In this document: piece after piece, positions 25,435-34,224 of the stretch
Numbering within the stretch: the stretch's first letter is position 1
Layout: each line of letters opens with the position of its first letter
Assembly (NCBI RefSeq): GCF_900110465.1
Contig: NZ_FODV01000003.1
Location: 186,001 to 250,000 of the forward strand
Direction of reading: 5' to 3'
Source of the DNA: Halogranum amylolyticum
GTDB lineage: Archaea; Halobacteriota; Halobacteria; Halobacteriales; Haloferacaceae
Length of the DNA stretch: 64,000 bases
Made by a program: the position numbers and the translations under genes
The notes under the pieces: model-generated
Told to the model about the DNA's origin: nothing
Seen by the model: only the letters and a program-made list of their open reading frames with translations
The model's database searches: none

Positions 25435-28400
25435 TTACGTGGTCCGGAGGTGGTCGGTCTTCGGTTCGTACACTTCGCCTTTCCGGCGAAGTTTCTCGAT
25501 CTCTCCGTCGGCCTTGTCGCGTCCCATCCCGATCTCGTCGGCGCGGTCGAGCACCTCGTCGATGGGTGCTCCCTCCTCGAACTCCTCTTCGATCTCGCTG
25601 ATCAGCTGTTTGAGCGTCTTGATGCGGTCGCGCTGGCTCTTCGAGGTGCCGGTCTCGACGACGTCGGCGTCGAACTGCCCCGTCTCGGGGTCGACGCCGA
25701 TGTCCTGCAGACACGACCGGACGATCTCGATGACGCGGTTGGCGTCCTCGGCGGTTACCTCGTCGGAGAGGCGGACCCGCGCGCTCGCCTCGGCCAGTCG
25801 GACGAGCGCCTCGAGTTTCCGGGCAGTGACCGGGACGGGGGCGTCCTCGTCGGCCCCCTTCGACCGCAGGTCGACGTAGAAGTCGCGGATCGCCTGCTTG
25901 GCCTCCTCGGTCATCGTCGGGAAGCAGTTGCGCTTCGAGAAGGCGATGTACTTCCGGAGGAGTTCGGCGTCGATCTCGGGAGCAACCTCTTCGGTGACGG
26001 AGTCGACCTCCTCCTCGGTGAAGTTCGAGGTCGGCACGCGCGTCCGCTGAGTGTTCAGCTCGCCCGCGTAGTTCGTCTTGAGGATGTGGTCTGCGAGTTT
26101 CGCGTCGTGTTCGGGGTCCGGCTGATCGGTGACGGTGAAGATGAGGTCGAACCGCGAGATGAGCGCGGGTTCGAGGTCGATCTGCTCGCCGATAGGCTCG
26201 TACTGGTCGAATCTCCCGTATTTGGGGTTCGCCGCGCCGAGCAGCGAACACCGGGACTTGAGCGTCGCGTTGATGCCGGCTTTCGAGATGGAGATCTTCT
26301 GCTGTTCGAGCGCCTCGTGCATGGCCGACCGATCTTCCGAGCGCATCTTATCTAATTCGTCGACCGCGGCGATCCCCTTGTCGGCGAGAACGAGCGCCCC
26401 CGCTTCGAGCGTCCACTGCTGGCCGTCGCCGAAGTCGTCGCGAACAGCGGCCGCGGTCAGACCGGCCGAGGACGAACCCTTCCCGGAGGTGTAGACCGAA
26501 CGAGGGGCGATGTTCTGAATGTACGAAATCATCTGGGAGTTGTGAGAGATGACTCCGTTCGTCAGGTAGTTGTGCGTCCCTTCGACCTCGAGATCGTAAA
26601 CCCACTCCTCGGTCGGCTCGACCAGTTCGATGGATTCGATCCGGTCCCATGCAATATCGTCAGTAGCGAGCGATCGTAGTGCCTCGACGTCCTTCCGTGC
26701 GGCGATTCCCTCTCCGAGGCGGTCGAGGATCACGTCCGAGGCGTCGTCGACTTTCCCCCCGTCCGGAACGACTTCTTCGCGCTCGTAATAGCTGACCGCT
26801 GTTTGGGTGACGTCCATCCCTTCTGCGGGATCGTGCTGGGAGATGCCGAGCGCCTCACGCGCATCGACGACCGCCGACCAGCTACCCTCTTCGATCCTCG
26901 ATTTGAGGCGTTGAAGCTCCTCGATCCGGTCCTCGAATGCTGATAAGACCCTGCGGAAGTTCTTCCTGCTCGGATTCCGGTCCCCGCGCTCGTAGTGCTG
27001 ATAGGTCGTACGCGGAACGTTGCAGTCGAACTGCGTCAGACCGAGCGATTCACGAAGCCGTCGAAGTTCTGTCCCGACGTCGGGTACGACTTCGACGTTC
27101 GTGTTTTGCGCTACGTCCTCGAACTCTCCGGCCGCCGTCGTCTTTCTATCCGTGATGAAACCTACACGCTCGACGTACCGGACGAAGTTCTCACCCGAGA
27201 TACGGAGACGATACCCGTCGGGCTCTTTCGACATGAACTGAGACCGGATTCCGAGCGAGAGGAGGAGGCTTCTGACGCCACGGAGTAGTTCGGGACTCAT
27301 CGACGAAATCGTCAGCTCACGTTCCGTAGTCGAGACGTGGACTTCACTGTCGACGTACGCGCGGACGAACTCGGCGCGGATGCGAGGTCCAGTCCGGAAT
27401 ATCGCGCTCGGAACGCGTTGGTCCGCCGACGCATCCAGCATCGCGGGTTCGAGGTTGGCAAGGAAGTCGACGAACTCTCCGGACCCGGAGTAGATCTCTT
27501 TCGCAGACTTCCCCTTGCGCGATGCACGTTCCGTGTAGTTCAGGCCGAGTTCGGAGAGCGCCTCGGCCACGTCGCCGAGGATCTCACAGTCGTCGTTCGT
27601 GACGGAGACGTATCCCGTGTTATCGGGACGTTGTTCGACGTACCCTTCCCCAATGATGTATCCGACCAGCCGAGCGAGCGACGCTGTCCACTCGTCGGGG
27701 AGGTCTAGCCTCACAGCGTTGTGGGACTTTGACTGCCGAAATCGAACGTCGATCGCGTCGTGCGACTCTGTGGAAACGCGCTGCGGGACGGCGACGAACT
27801 GCCCGTCGGTGAGTTCGTCCGCTCGAACTGCGGCGAACCGTCCTTCGGATTGGACGAACAGTGGATGTGACGGCGTAACCGTGATTTCCGTTCCGCTGGC
27901 CGTTTCGATTCGATACATCGATTCGGGCGTTTCGCGCTTCCACACCTTCGTCGCACGTCGCTTGACCAACGACCCGTCGGCTGTGAGCGACGGAACGGCG
28001 ACGTCGACGTCGTCCCAGACGCCGTCGTCGACGGGCTTCGGGTCGTCGAGGTTCTCCTCGACCAGTTTTCTGATCGGGACTTCCGACCCGTCAGCGAGGG
28101 TGACGAGCGTGTCGCCGTCGACACACTTCCCCGTACCGGGATCCCCGATCAGTAGCATGTGGAGGTCGCCACGGATCCGCGACCCGTCGGGGAGGTTCTT
28201 GGTCACGCCGGAGAACAACTGGAGGATCATCGCGAGTTTCTCCTCCTCGTAGCCGTAGATGGCCGGGGCGACGGAGGCGACCATGTCCTCGTAGATGGTG
28301 TCGCGCTCGGAGAGTTCGACGATCTGCTGTTTGTCCTCCTTGGTAATCTCCATATCCTCGAACTCCTCGTCCTCGATGTCGATGGCGACACCGTCCATGT

Positions 28401-29124
28401 AGAGATCGAAGATGGCGGACTTCTCCTGACCGCTCTGCTGTTGTTCGATGTGGAGGACGCCCGTGACGGTGACGTGGTCGCCGGCGGTCACCTTGCCCGT
28501 GACGTCGTCTTCCATGTTGACGTCGATCGACTGCGGCGTCTCGCCGCCGCGGAGCCCCTCGGGGCTCTCCTGGACGCGGATCTTCTGTGAGTCGATGAAC
28601 TCCGACTGGTCGAAGTTGACCCGGAACGGTCCCTGTCGCTCACACCCCTGACACTCGTGGGGTTCCTGGAAGTTGCCGTCGCTCTGGGGGATGTAGGTCA
28701 TCGTCCCGCAGCGTTGGCACTCGAAGGCCGCTTCCGTGATCTTCGGGCGGACGTCGGTCGCCTTCCGGACGATCCCCGACACCGAGATCAGTTTCCCGAT
28801 GTGGTCGTCGTGGACGCGGATCGAGCGGATATCGACGTTACGGTCGATGTTGCGGAGGCGGACGTGCGCCTTCCCGAGTTTGACGTCGGCCGGGAGGTCG
28901 TAGAGTCGGAGGGCCTCCTCGGCGTACTCGCGCAGCTGGTCGGGCTGGTTGAGATAGTCGTCCGCGAGGTCCGTGTCGAACCGATAGAGATCTTCGTAGT
29001 CGACGTAGAGCGACCGCTGCTCGTTAGGGTAGTTCTGAGCGAGTTGACCGATGGCGTCCCGATAGTAGTTGCGGTAGAACTGGATGAACCGCTCGGTCAG
29101 CTCTTGGTTCTGTGCCTGAGCCAT
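25435..29124 (-). CDS. mcm: MCM replicative helicase precursor with intein
   Basis: A 1229-residue precursor, of which about 700 residues are MCM. The N terminus begins MAQAQNQELTERFIQFYRNYY; an N-terminal domain carries a zinc finger (ECQRCGTMTYIPQ and HECQGCERQ) and an OB fold. The AAA+ core has Walker A split by the intein (LLIGDPGTGK, then SQMISYIQN), Walker B AAVDELDKM, and the arginine finger in LISRFDLIFTV. The C terminus holds a winged-helix-like KAEGEIEKLRRKGEVYEPK-type segment. Mature MCM forms a hexameric 3'-5' helicase at the archaeal replication fork. Intein residues 334-862 must be spliced out for activity. Confidence 0.97.
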   Translation of the reverse strand: MAQAQNQELTERFIQFYRNYYRDAIGQLAQNYPNEQRSLYVDYEDLYRFDTDLADDYLNQPDQLREYAEEALRLYDLPADVKLGKAHVRLRNIDRNVDIRSIRVHDDHIGKLISVSGIVRKATDVRPKITEAAFECQRCGTMTYIPQSDGNFQEPHECQGCERQGPFRVNFDQSEFIDSQKIRVQESPEGLRGGETPQSIDVNMEDDVTGKVTAGDHVTVTGVLHIEQQQSGQEKSAIFDLYMDGVAIDIEDEEFEDMEITKEDKQQIVELSERDTIYEDMVASVAPAIYGYEEEKLAMILQLFSGVTKNLPDGSRIRGDLHMLLIGDPGTGKCVDGDTLVTLADGSEVPIRKLVEENLDDPKPVDDGVWDDVDVAVPSLTADGSLVKRRATKVWKRETPESMYRIETASGTEITVTPSHPLFVQSEGRFAAVRADELTDGQFVAVPQRVSTESHDAIDVRFRQSKSHNAVRLDLPDEWTASLARLVGYIIGEGYVEQRPDNTGYVSVTNDDCEILGDVAEALSELGLNYTERASRKGKSAKEIYSGSGEFVDFLANLEPAMLDASADQRVPSAIFRTGPRIRAEFVRAYVDSEVHVSTTERELTISSMSPELLRGVRSLLLSLGIRSQFMSKEPDGYRLRISGENFVRYVERVGFITDRKTTAAGEFEDVAQNTNVEVVPDVGTELRRLRESLGLTQFDCNVPRTTYQHYERGDRNPSRKNFRRVLSAFEDRIEELQRLKSRIEEGSWSAVVDAREALGISQHDPAEGMDVTQTAVSYYEREEVVPDGGKVDDASDVILDRLGEGIAARKDVEALRSLATDDIAWDRIESIELVEPTEEWVYDLEVEGTHNYLTNGVISHNSQMISYIQNIAPRSVYTSGKGSSSAGLTAAAVRDDFGDGQQWTLEAGALVLADKGIAAVDELDKMRSEDRSAMHEALEQQKISISKAGINATLKSRCSLLGAANPKYGRFDQYEPIGEQIDLEPALISRFDLIFTVTDQPDPEHDAKLADHILKTNYAGELNTQRTRVPTSNFTEEEVDSVTEEVAPEIDAELLRKYIAFSKRNCFPTMTEEAKQAIRDFYVDLRSKGADEDAPVPVTARKLEALVRLAEASARVRLSDEVTAEDANRVIEIVRSCLQDIGVDPETGQFDADVVETGTSKSQRDRIKTLKQLISEIEEEFEEGAPIDEVLDRADEIGMGRDKADGEIEKLRRKGEVYEPKTDHLRTT
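26539..28125 (-). mobile_element. Mcm intein with LAGLIDADG endonuclease and two HTH-like segments
   Basis: 529 residues sit between GDPGTGK and SQMISY in the Walker A loop. Splicing motifs: Cys1 (CVDGDTLVTLADGS), block B with TPSH (intein residues 84-87), and the C-terminal NYLTNGVISHN followed by Ser, so Cys1, the penultimate His, terminal Asn and +1 Ser are all present. The endonuclease has LARLVGYIIGEGY (153-162) and EFVRAYVDSEV (252-262); the acidic residues Glu160 and Asp259 are kept. Unusually, residues about 350-385 (ELRRLRESLGLTQFDC then YERGDRNPS) and 417-450 (ALGISQHDPAEG then SYYEREEVV) look like two XRE/Cro-type helix-turn-helix segments. Confidence 0.92.
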
Positions 29125-29458
29125 TGAGGCGGAGTTATGGCCTCATCGTGTAAGAACTGTCGCCTTGGAGCGGAAGTGGTCTCGAGGAAACCGCCACCCG
29201 GAGCCGTCGTGACGCCGCAGCGTCACGTCAGCTCACCGCAGGCGAAGACAACTGTACTCGTCGAGTGGGAGGTGCCAATCGAAGGAGAGTCCGTAGCGAG
29301 GTACTGTTTCCCGAGGATGTCGCCGGCGAGGACGTCCGGTCGTCGGCTTGTGACGCCGTCGAGGCGATCGATACTGTTCGATAAACAGAGAACAAATCCC
29401 GACAGTCACAGGTTAGTTGACAAGTACCTATCGGTCGATACGTGGACAGTCTCAGGGT
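29125..29458. other. Intergenic region between mcm and CHRD gene
   Basis: About 334 bp between divergent genes. It contains a perfect hairpin CGTGACGCCGCAGCGTCACG at 29208-29227 (8-bp stem, 4-nt loop) and an AT-containing segment before the CHRD start (about 29390-29430). No gene is convincing. Confidence 0.5.
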
Positions 29459-30247
29459 ATGACACGCAGGCGCGATGTACTCAGGCTCGGCGCGGGAATG
29501 GCTGTCCTCGCGGGGGTCGGCTCCGCCGCAGGAACACTACAGGTCGACGACAGCGCCGGTTCACAGCGCTCGCCGCGGTTCTACAGCGCGGGGACGCTCG
29601 GCGGTGACGCGGAGGTGCCACCGGTCGAGACCGACGGGACGGGAGCGACGTTGGTCCGGGTGAGCGACGACGGAGAGGCGCTTCACTACGTCCTCCTCGT
29701 CGCTCGCATCGAAGACGTCACACAGGCACACATCCACCTCGGAGCAGCGGACGAGAACGGACCGGTCGTGGCGTTCCTCTTCGGCCGCGAAGACGAGGAC
29801 GGGACCCCCGTCGGGGCGCTGGAGCAGGGCGTCACCGAGAACGGCGTGCTGGCGGAGGGGACCGTCACCGCCGACGACCTCGTCGGACCGCTCGCGGGGG
29901 CGTCGCTCGCGGACCTCGTCGACGGGATGGAGAACGGGAACACCTACGTAAACGTCCACACCGAGGAGGTACCGAGCGGCGAGATCCGCGGTCAACTCGG
30001 CCGGGTGAGTCAGGTCACCATCGAGCTGACGGAGACGGAACGGATCGAGGCGGGCGAGGGGATCGGCGTCGCCGCCGAACGGGTCGCGACGATCCGGGTC
30101 AGCGAGCGGAGCGGCACGGGCGTCGAGGACGGACAGCCGACGACGGAGACGCCCGCGACGGACGACACGCCGGAACCACCAGAGACGCCCGAACCGCTCG
30201 AGACGCCGGAACCGCCGGAGACGGACGACGACAGCGCCGGGAACTGA
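29459..30247 (+). CDS. Exported CHRD-domain protein with twin-arginine signal
   Basis: A 262-residue protein. Residues 1-30 (MTRRRDVLRLGAGMAVLAGVGSAAG) form a Tat signal peptide with the R-R motif. A CHRD domain follows: FYSAGTLGGDAEVPPVETDGTG, ALHYVLLVARIEDVTQAHIHLGAADENGPVVAFLF, NTYVNVHTEEVPSGEIRGQLG (the G-E-I-R-G signature). The rest is a linker and a C-terminal Pro/Glu/Thr-rich repeat (PPETPEPLETPEPPET). Most likely an extracellular or cell-surface protein of unknown role. Tat components are encoded at the right end of the window. Confidence 0.88.
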   Translation: MTRRRDVLRLGAGMAVLAGVGSAAGTLQVDDSAGSQRSPRFYSAGTLGGDAEVPPVETDGTGATLVRVSDDGEALHYVLLVARIEDVTQAHIHLGAADENGPVVAFLFGREDEDGTPVGALEQGVTENGVLAEGTVTADDLVGPLAGASLADLVDGMENGNTYVNVHTEEVPSGEIRGQLGRVSQVTIELTETERIEAGEGIGVAAERVATIRVSERSGTGVEDGQPTTETPATDDTPEPPETPEPLETPEPPETDDDSAGN

Positions 30248-30333
30248 GACGGGAGTCTCGACTCGCGTCGCTCGTCGTTCGATCGAACGAGAGCATTTCC
30301 GTGTCGCTCCCGTGACGGGTGGATTGTTACAAA

Positions 30334-30356
30334 TGGGACCACCCGAATTTGAACCG
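30334..30356 (-). repeat. Copy of the tRNA-Pro 3' end (attachment-site-like)
   Basis: These 23 bases match positions 30443-30465, the T-arm and 3' acceptor end of tRNA-Pro, at 21 of 23 positions and in the same orientation. The copy lies 109 bp beyond the 3' end of the tRNA and lacks the rest of it. Such 3'-end duplications form when an integrase-carrying element inserts at a tRNA gene. Confidence 0.7.
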
Positions 30357-30442
30357 TACCGAGACCACACTCCGTTCGGGCTCGTCGGATTCAGACCGGG
30401 CTGTGTATGTCTGACTCCTCACGTGCGTTCGTCGCACAAAAG

Positions 30443-30515
30443 TGGGACCGCCCGGATTTGAACCGGGGTCACGGGCACCCAAGGCCCGAAGTATACCAGG
30501 CTAACCCACGGTCCC
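30443..30515 (-). tRNA. tRNA-Pro (UGG)
   Basis: Folds as a tRNA: 7-bp acceptor (GGGACCG with CGGTCCC), D-arm with GGTTAGCCTGG, anticodon stem CGGGC/GCCCG closing loop CTTGGGT, so the anticodon is TGG (Pro), and a T-arm CCGGTTCAAATCCGG. No intron is present. The CCA end is not encoded. A fragment of its 3' end lies at 30334-30356. Confidence 0.96.
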
Positions 30516-30576
30516 GCATATACATCAATACCCGACCGCTTGTAAAGCGTTTCGTTCCCCTGCGCAGCGTGTCACG

Positions 30577-32478
30577 TCAGGGTCGTAGTCCGAAGAAGAA
30601 CGCGATGCCGAGCGTCGTCACGACGGCGAAGAGCAGCTGTAGCGGCGCGCCGACGCGCATGTAGTCCGTGAACTTGTACCCGCCGGGACCGTAGACGAAC
30701 AGGTTCGTCTGGTAGCCGACGGGCGTCATGAACGCCGTACTCGCCGCGAACGTGACGGCGAGGATGAACGCGAAGGCGTTCGCGCCGAGCGTCCGTGCCG
30801 CCTCGAAGGCGACTGGGATCATCAACACCACGCTCGCGTTGTTGCTGATGACGTTCGTCAGGAGCGCCGTGACGACGTAGAACACGCCGAGCACCGCCAG
30901 CAAGGGCAGGAACTCCCCGGTCATCACGACCAGCTCCGCCAGCAGCGCGGCCGCGCCCGTCTGTTCCATGGCGATGCCGAGGGGGATGACGCCCGCGAGG
31001 AGGAAGACGACGTCCCACTGGACCGCGTCGTACACCTCCGTCGGTTTCAGACACCCGGTCGCGACCATCGCTAGCGCGCCTGCGAGCGCCGAGACGACGA
31101 TAGGGACGAAGTCGAGTGCGGCGAGCCCGACGACGACGGCGACGATGCCGACGGCGACGGCGATCTTCGACTCGCGGTAGTCGTGACGTTCGATCTCCTG
31201 GGCGACGATGAAATCGCGGTTCTGGTCGAGTCGTTCGATGCTCTGGGTCGTCGCCTGCACGAGCAGCGTGTCGCCGACGCGAAGCGGGATGTTGTCCATC
31301 CGCCGCCGGATGAGTTCGCCGCCGCGCCGGAGTGCGAGGACGGTCGCGTCGTAGCGCTGGCGAAACGACGCCGAGGCGAGCGACTCGCCGACGAGCGACG
31401 ACCCGGGAGCGACGACGACCTCGACGAGGTTCTGACCGCCGCTCGCAGCCTCCAACTCCGCCTCGTCGACGACGACCTCTGGCACGAGATCGAGCCCTTC
31501 GACGTCTAACAGTTCGACGAGCGTGTTGCGGTCCGTCCGGAGGGCGAAGACGTCGCCTGCCTTGATCTGTTTCGGTCCGAGCGGTTCGAGGAACACCTCC
31601 TCGTCGCGGATGAGTTGGATCAGGTCGACGTCGAACTCCGTCTCGACGAGCGCCGTCTGGACCTGCTGGCCGACGAGCGGCGAGTCCTCGCGGACGGTCA
31701 CCTCGGTGAGATACTCCGCCATCTCGAACTCCTCGGTCAGGTCGACCTGCGGTTTGATGCGCTCGGGGATGAGATACCGACCGACGGTGAGAAGATACAC
31801 CGTCCCGACCAGCGAGACGACGAGGCCCAGTTGGGTGAACTCGAACATCGAGAAGGCGTCGAGCCCCGTTCCGGGGTGCTCCTGCCCGAGTCGCTCCGAG
31901 AGCTGGGAGGCGAGGATGTTCGTCGACGTGCCGATGAGCGTGAGCATTCCGCCGAACATCGACGCGAAGGACAGCGGCATCAGCAGTTTCGACGGCGACG
32001 TCCTCCCGCGCTCGGCGAGGTCCGTCACCATCGGCAGGAGGATCGCGACGGCGGCGGTGTTGTTGATGAACCCCGAGATGGGGGCGACGAGACCGATTAT
32101 CGCTCCGAGCTGTTTCGACTCGTCGTCGCCCGTCAGCGACGAGATCTTCGCGCCGAGGAGCTGCACGACGCCGGTCCGCTGGACGCCCTCGCTGAGGATG
32201 AACATCGCGAGGACGGTGATCGTCGCCGCGCTGGAGAACCCCGAGATCCCCTGTTCGGGCGTGATCGTCTCGATCGGTGCCCCGAGGAGACCGACCGACA
32301 CCAGCAGTTCCGACACCGGCGGGACGAGCATCAGCGCAACCATCACGCCGATGGCGGTGATGTCGACCGGGACGGGTTCCGTCGCGAAGAACAACAGTGC
32401 GAGGAGGATGATGACGAAGACGGCGACCATCCCCGACGTTATCGCAACCACGTCGTCTGCGACGGCACCGGTCGGCAA
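30577..32478 (-). CDS. SLC13/DASS-type permease with RCK/TrkA-C domains
   Basis: A 633-residue membrane protein with about 11-12 helices in two halves. GLVAPISGFINNTAAVAILLP and GGMLTLIGTSTNILASQL mark the N-terminal and NVISNNASVVLMIPVAFEA and MTPVGYQTNLFVYGPG the C-terminal repeat, the SNT-like and hairpin motifs of sodium-coupled anion transporters. Between them (residues about 240-430) lie two TrkA-C-like regulatory domains (YLTEVTVREDSPLVGQQVQ; VVVAPGSSLVGESLA). The probable role is uptake of sulfate, phosphate or a dicarboxylate. The start is uncertain: TTG 32478 or ATG 32430. Confidence 0.88.
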   Translation of the reverse strand: MPTGAVADDVVAITSGMVAVFVIILLALLFFATEPVPVDITAIGVMVALMLVPPVSELLVSVGLLGAPIETITPEQGISGFSSAATITVLAMFILSEGVQRTGVVQLLGAKISSLTGDDESKQLGAIIGLVAPISGFINNTAAVAILLPMVTDLAERGRTSPSKLLMPLSFASMFGGMLTLIGTSTNILASQLSERLGQEHPGTGLDAFSMFEFTQLGLVVSLVGTVYLLTVGRYLIPERIKPQVDLTEEFEMAEYLTEVTVREDSPLVGQQVQTALVETEFDVDLIQLIRDEEVFLEPLGPKQIKAGDVFALRTDRNTLVELLDVEGLDLVPEVVVDEAELEAASGGQNLVEVVVAPGSSLVGESLASASFRQRYDATVLALRRGGELIRRRMDNIPLRVGDTLLVQATTQSIERLDQNRDFIVAQEIERHDYRESKIAVAVGIVAVVVGLAALDFVPIVVSALAGALAMVATGCLKPTEVYDAVQWDVVFLLAGVIPLGIAMEQTGAAALLAELVVMTGEFLPLLAVLGVFYVVTALLTNVISNNASVVLMIPVAFEAARTLGANAFAFILAVTFAASTAFMTPVGYQTNLFVYGPGGYKFTDYMRVGAPLQLLFAVVTTLGIAFFFGLRP

Positions 32479-32557
32479 AAGGATGTGGGAACCGGGCGTC
32501 GAAACCGCTGCTCGGCGGCCGGTTCGTGGGACGGGAGTCGGTGTCGAGCGCGAGTGG

Positions 32558-34075
32558 TCAGAATGGGTACTCTCGGGGGTCGCGCTGGACGCCGATCCAC
32601 TTCGGCTGAGTGAACTCCTCGAGGACGTGCTCGCCGTTGAACCGGCCGATACCCGACGCCTTCATCCCGCCGAACGGGACGTGCGGTTCGTCGTTCACCG
32701 GCATGTCGTTCAGGTGCACCATCCCGGCGTCGACGTCGTCGGCCACCGTCTCGGCCCGCTCACGGCTCTCCGAGAACACCGACGCGGCGAGGCCGTACTC
32801 GGTGTCGTTGGCCAGTTCGACGGCCTCCTCGTCGTCGGAAAAGGGGATGACGGGCGCGATGGGGCCGAAATGCTCGTTGCACGCGGCGGCCATCTCGTTG
32901 GTCGCCCCCGAGAGCACCGTCGGTTCGACGAACAGGCTGTCGTCGTCGTCGACGTCGACACCGCCGGGGACGACCGATTCGCCGCCCGTCTCGAGTGTCG
33001 CACCCGCGTCGACCGTCTCCGCGACGTACTCCAGCATCTCGTCGCGTTGGGACTCGTCGATGATAGGCCCGACCACCGTCTCCTCGTCGCGCGGGTCGCC
33101 GATGGGGAGCGACGCCGCCTTCTCGGCCAACTGCTCGACGTACTCGTCGTAGATCGACTCGTGGACGAGGTGGCGGTTGATGGAGATACAGATCTGCCCC
33201 TGGTGGAGGAACGTCCCGAACGCGCCGGCCGCGACCGCCTGCTCGACGTCGGCGTCCTCGAGGACGACGTGTGGACCGTTGCCGCCGAGCTCCATCGCCG
33301 GGAGCGCGAGGTTGTCGACGGCCTGCTTGGCGACCCGTCGACCGACCGGCGTCGACCCGGTGAACGAGACGACGCTCGCCTCGGGGTGGCCGGCCATCCG
33401 GTCGCCGATCTCCGACCCCTCGCCGGTGACGACGTTCAGAACGCCGTCGGGGAGCCCGGCGGCCTCGAAGAGCCGGGCGAGGAGCAGTCCACCCGTGATG
33501 GGCGTGTTCGAGGCGGGTTTGAGCACCACCGAGTTGCCCGTCGCCAGCGCGGGCGCGACCGCCCGGATCGACAGATGCAACGGGAAGTTCCACGGCGAGA
33601 TGACGCCGACGACGCCCATCGGCTCGCGCTTGACGAGATTCTCCTTCCCGTCGACGTTCGACTCCCTGTAGTCGCCACCCATCCGGGTCGGGAAGCTCGC
33701 CGCCTCGCCCGTGATGCCGACGGCGGACTGGAACTCGACCTGCCCTTTCAGCTGGCTACTGCCCGCCTCGACGGCGAGGAGGTCGAGTATCTCCTCGCGG
33801 TGCTCGCGCATCACGTCGACAGCCCCGGAGACGATTTCGGCCCGTTCCGCCGGCGACCGGTCGGCCCACGCTTCCTGCGCCTCGGCGGCCACCTCGTACG
33901 CGTCGTCGACGTCGTCGGTCGTCCCCCGCGGGACCTCGGCGAACTGCTCGCGGGTCGCCGGGTTCTCGACCGACAGCGTCTCGCCGTCGGCGTCGCGTTC
34001 GCCGTCGACGTAGAGCGTCGTCCAGTCGTCCTCGGGGTCGAGCGCGACCGCCGTCGACTCGGAGTGTTGAGACAT
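32558..34075 (-). CDS. Aldehyde dehydrogenase family protein
   Basis: A 505-residue NAD(P)-dependent aldehyde dehydrogenase. ISPWNFPLHLSIRAVAPALATGNSVVLKPAS is the cofactor-binding signature, VSFTGSTPVGRRVAKQA and MELGGNGPHVVLEDAD (general-base Glu) follow, and FLHQGQICISINRHLV holds the catalytic Cys. It resembles the benzaldehyde/vanillin-type subgroup, but substrate is unclear. ATG 34075 (MSQHSESTAVALD) precedes a normal N-terminal. It lies upstream of the transporter gene on the same strand, 79 bp away. Confidence 0.94.
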   Translation of the reverse strand: MSQHSESTAVALDPEDDWTTLYVDGERDADGETLSVENPATREQFAEVPRGTTDDVDDAYEVAAEAQEAWADRSPAERAEIVSGAVDVMREHREEILDLLAVEAGSSQLKGQVEFQSAVGITGEAASFPTRMGGDYRESNVDGKENLVKREPMGVVGVISPWNFPLHLSIRAVAPALATGNSVVLKPASNTPITGGLLLARLFEAAGLPDGVLNVVTGEGSEIGDRMAGHPEASVVSFTGSTPVGRRVAKQAVDNLALPAMELGGNGPHVVLEDADVEQAVAAGAFGTFLHQGQICISINRHLVHESIYDEYVEQLAEKAASLPIGDPRDEETVVGPIIDESQRDEMLEYVAETVDAGATLETGGESVVPGGVDVDDDDSLFVEPTVLSGATNEMAAACNEHFGPIAPVIPFSDDEEAVELANDTEYGLAASVFSESRERAETVADDVDAGMVHLNDMPVNDEPHVPFGGMKASGIGRFNGEHVLEEFTQPKWIGVQRDPREYPF

Positions 34076-34224
34076 CGTGCTCCCGAATTGGGGAGTCGGG
34101 GAGAAGAGGCGTCTGGAGGCGGTGATACGGAGGGTGAGCGTGCGTCTTTTAGCCGTCGAGCGGGGCGTCAACTGTCTTCTGGCCGGCTATCGTCGGGGGC
34201 GCGCTGGCCGTCGTCGTCGGCGCG

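Noticed and set aside
29137-29607. 156-residue frame upstream of the CHRD gene
   Set aside because: Overlaps the Tat-signal start in another frame and has no acidic bias; the ATG at 29459 with a good signal peptide is the real gene.
30407-30664. 85-residue frame across tRNA-Pro
   Set aside because: Overlaps a well-folded tRNA; no coding signal.
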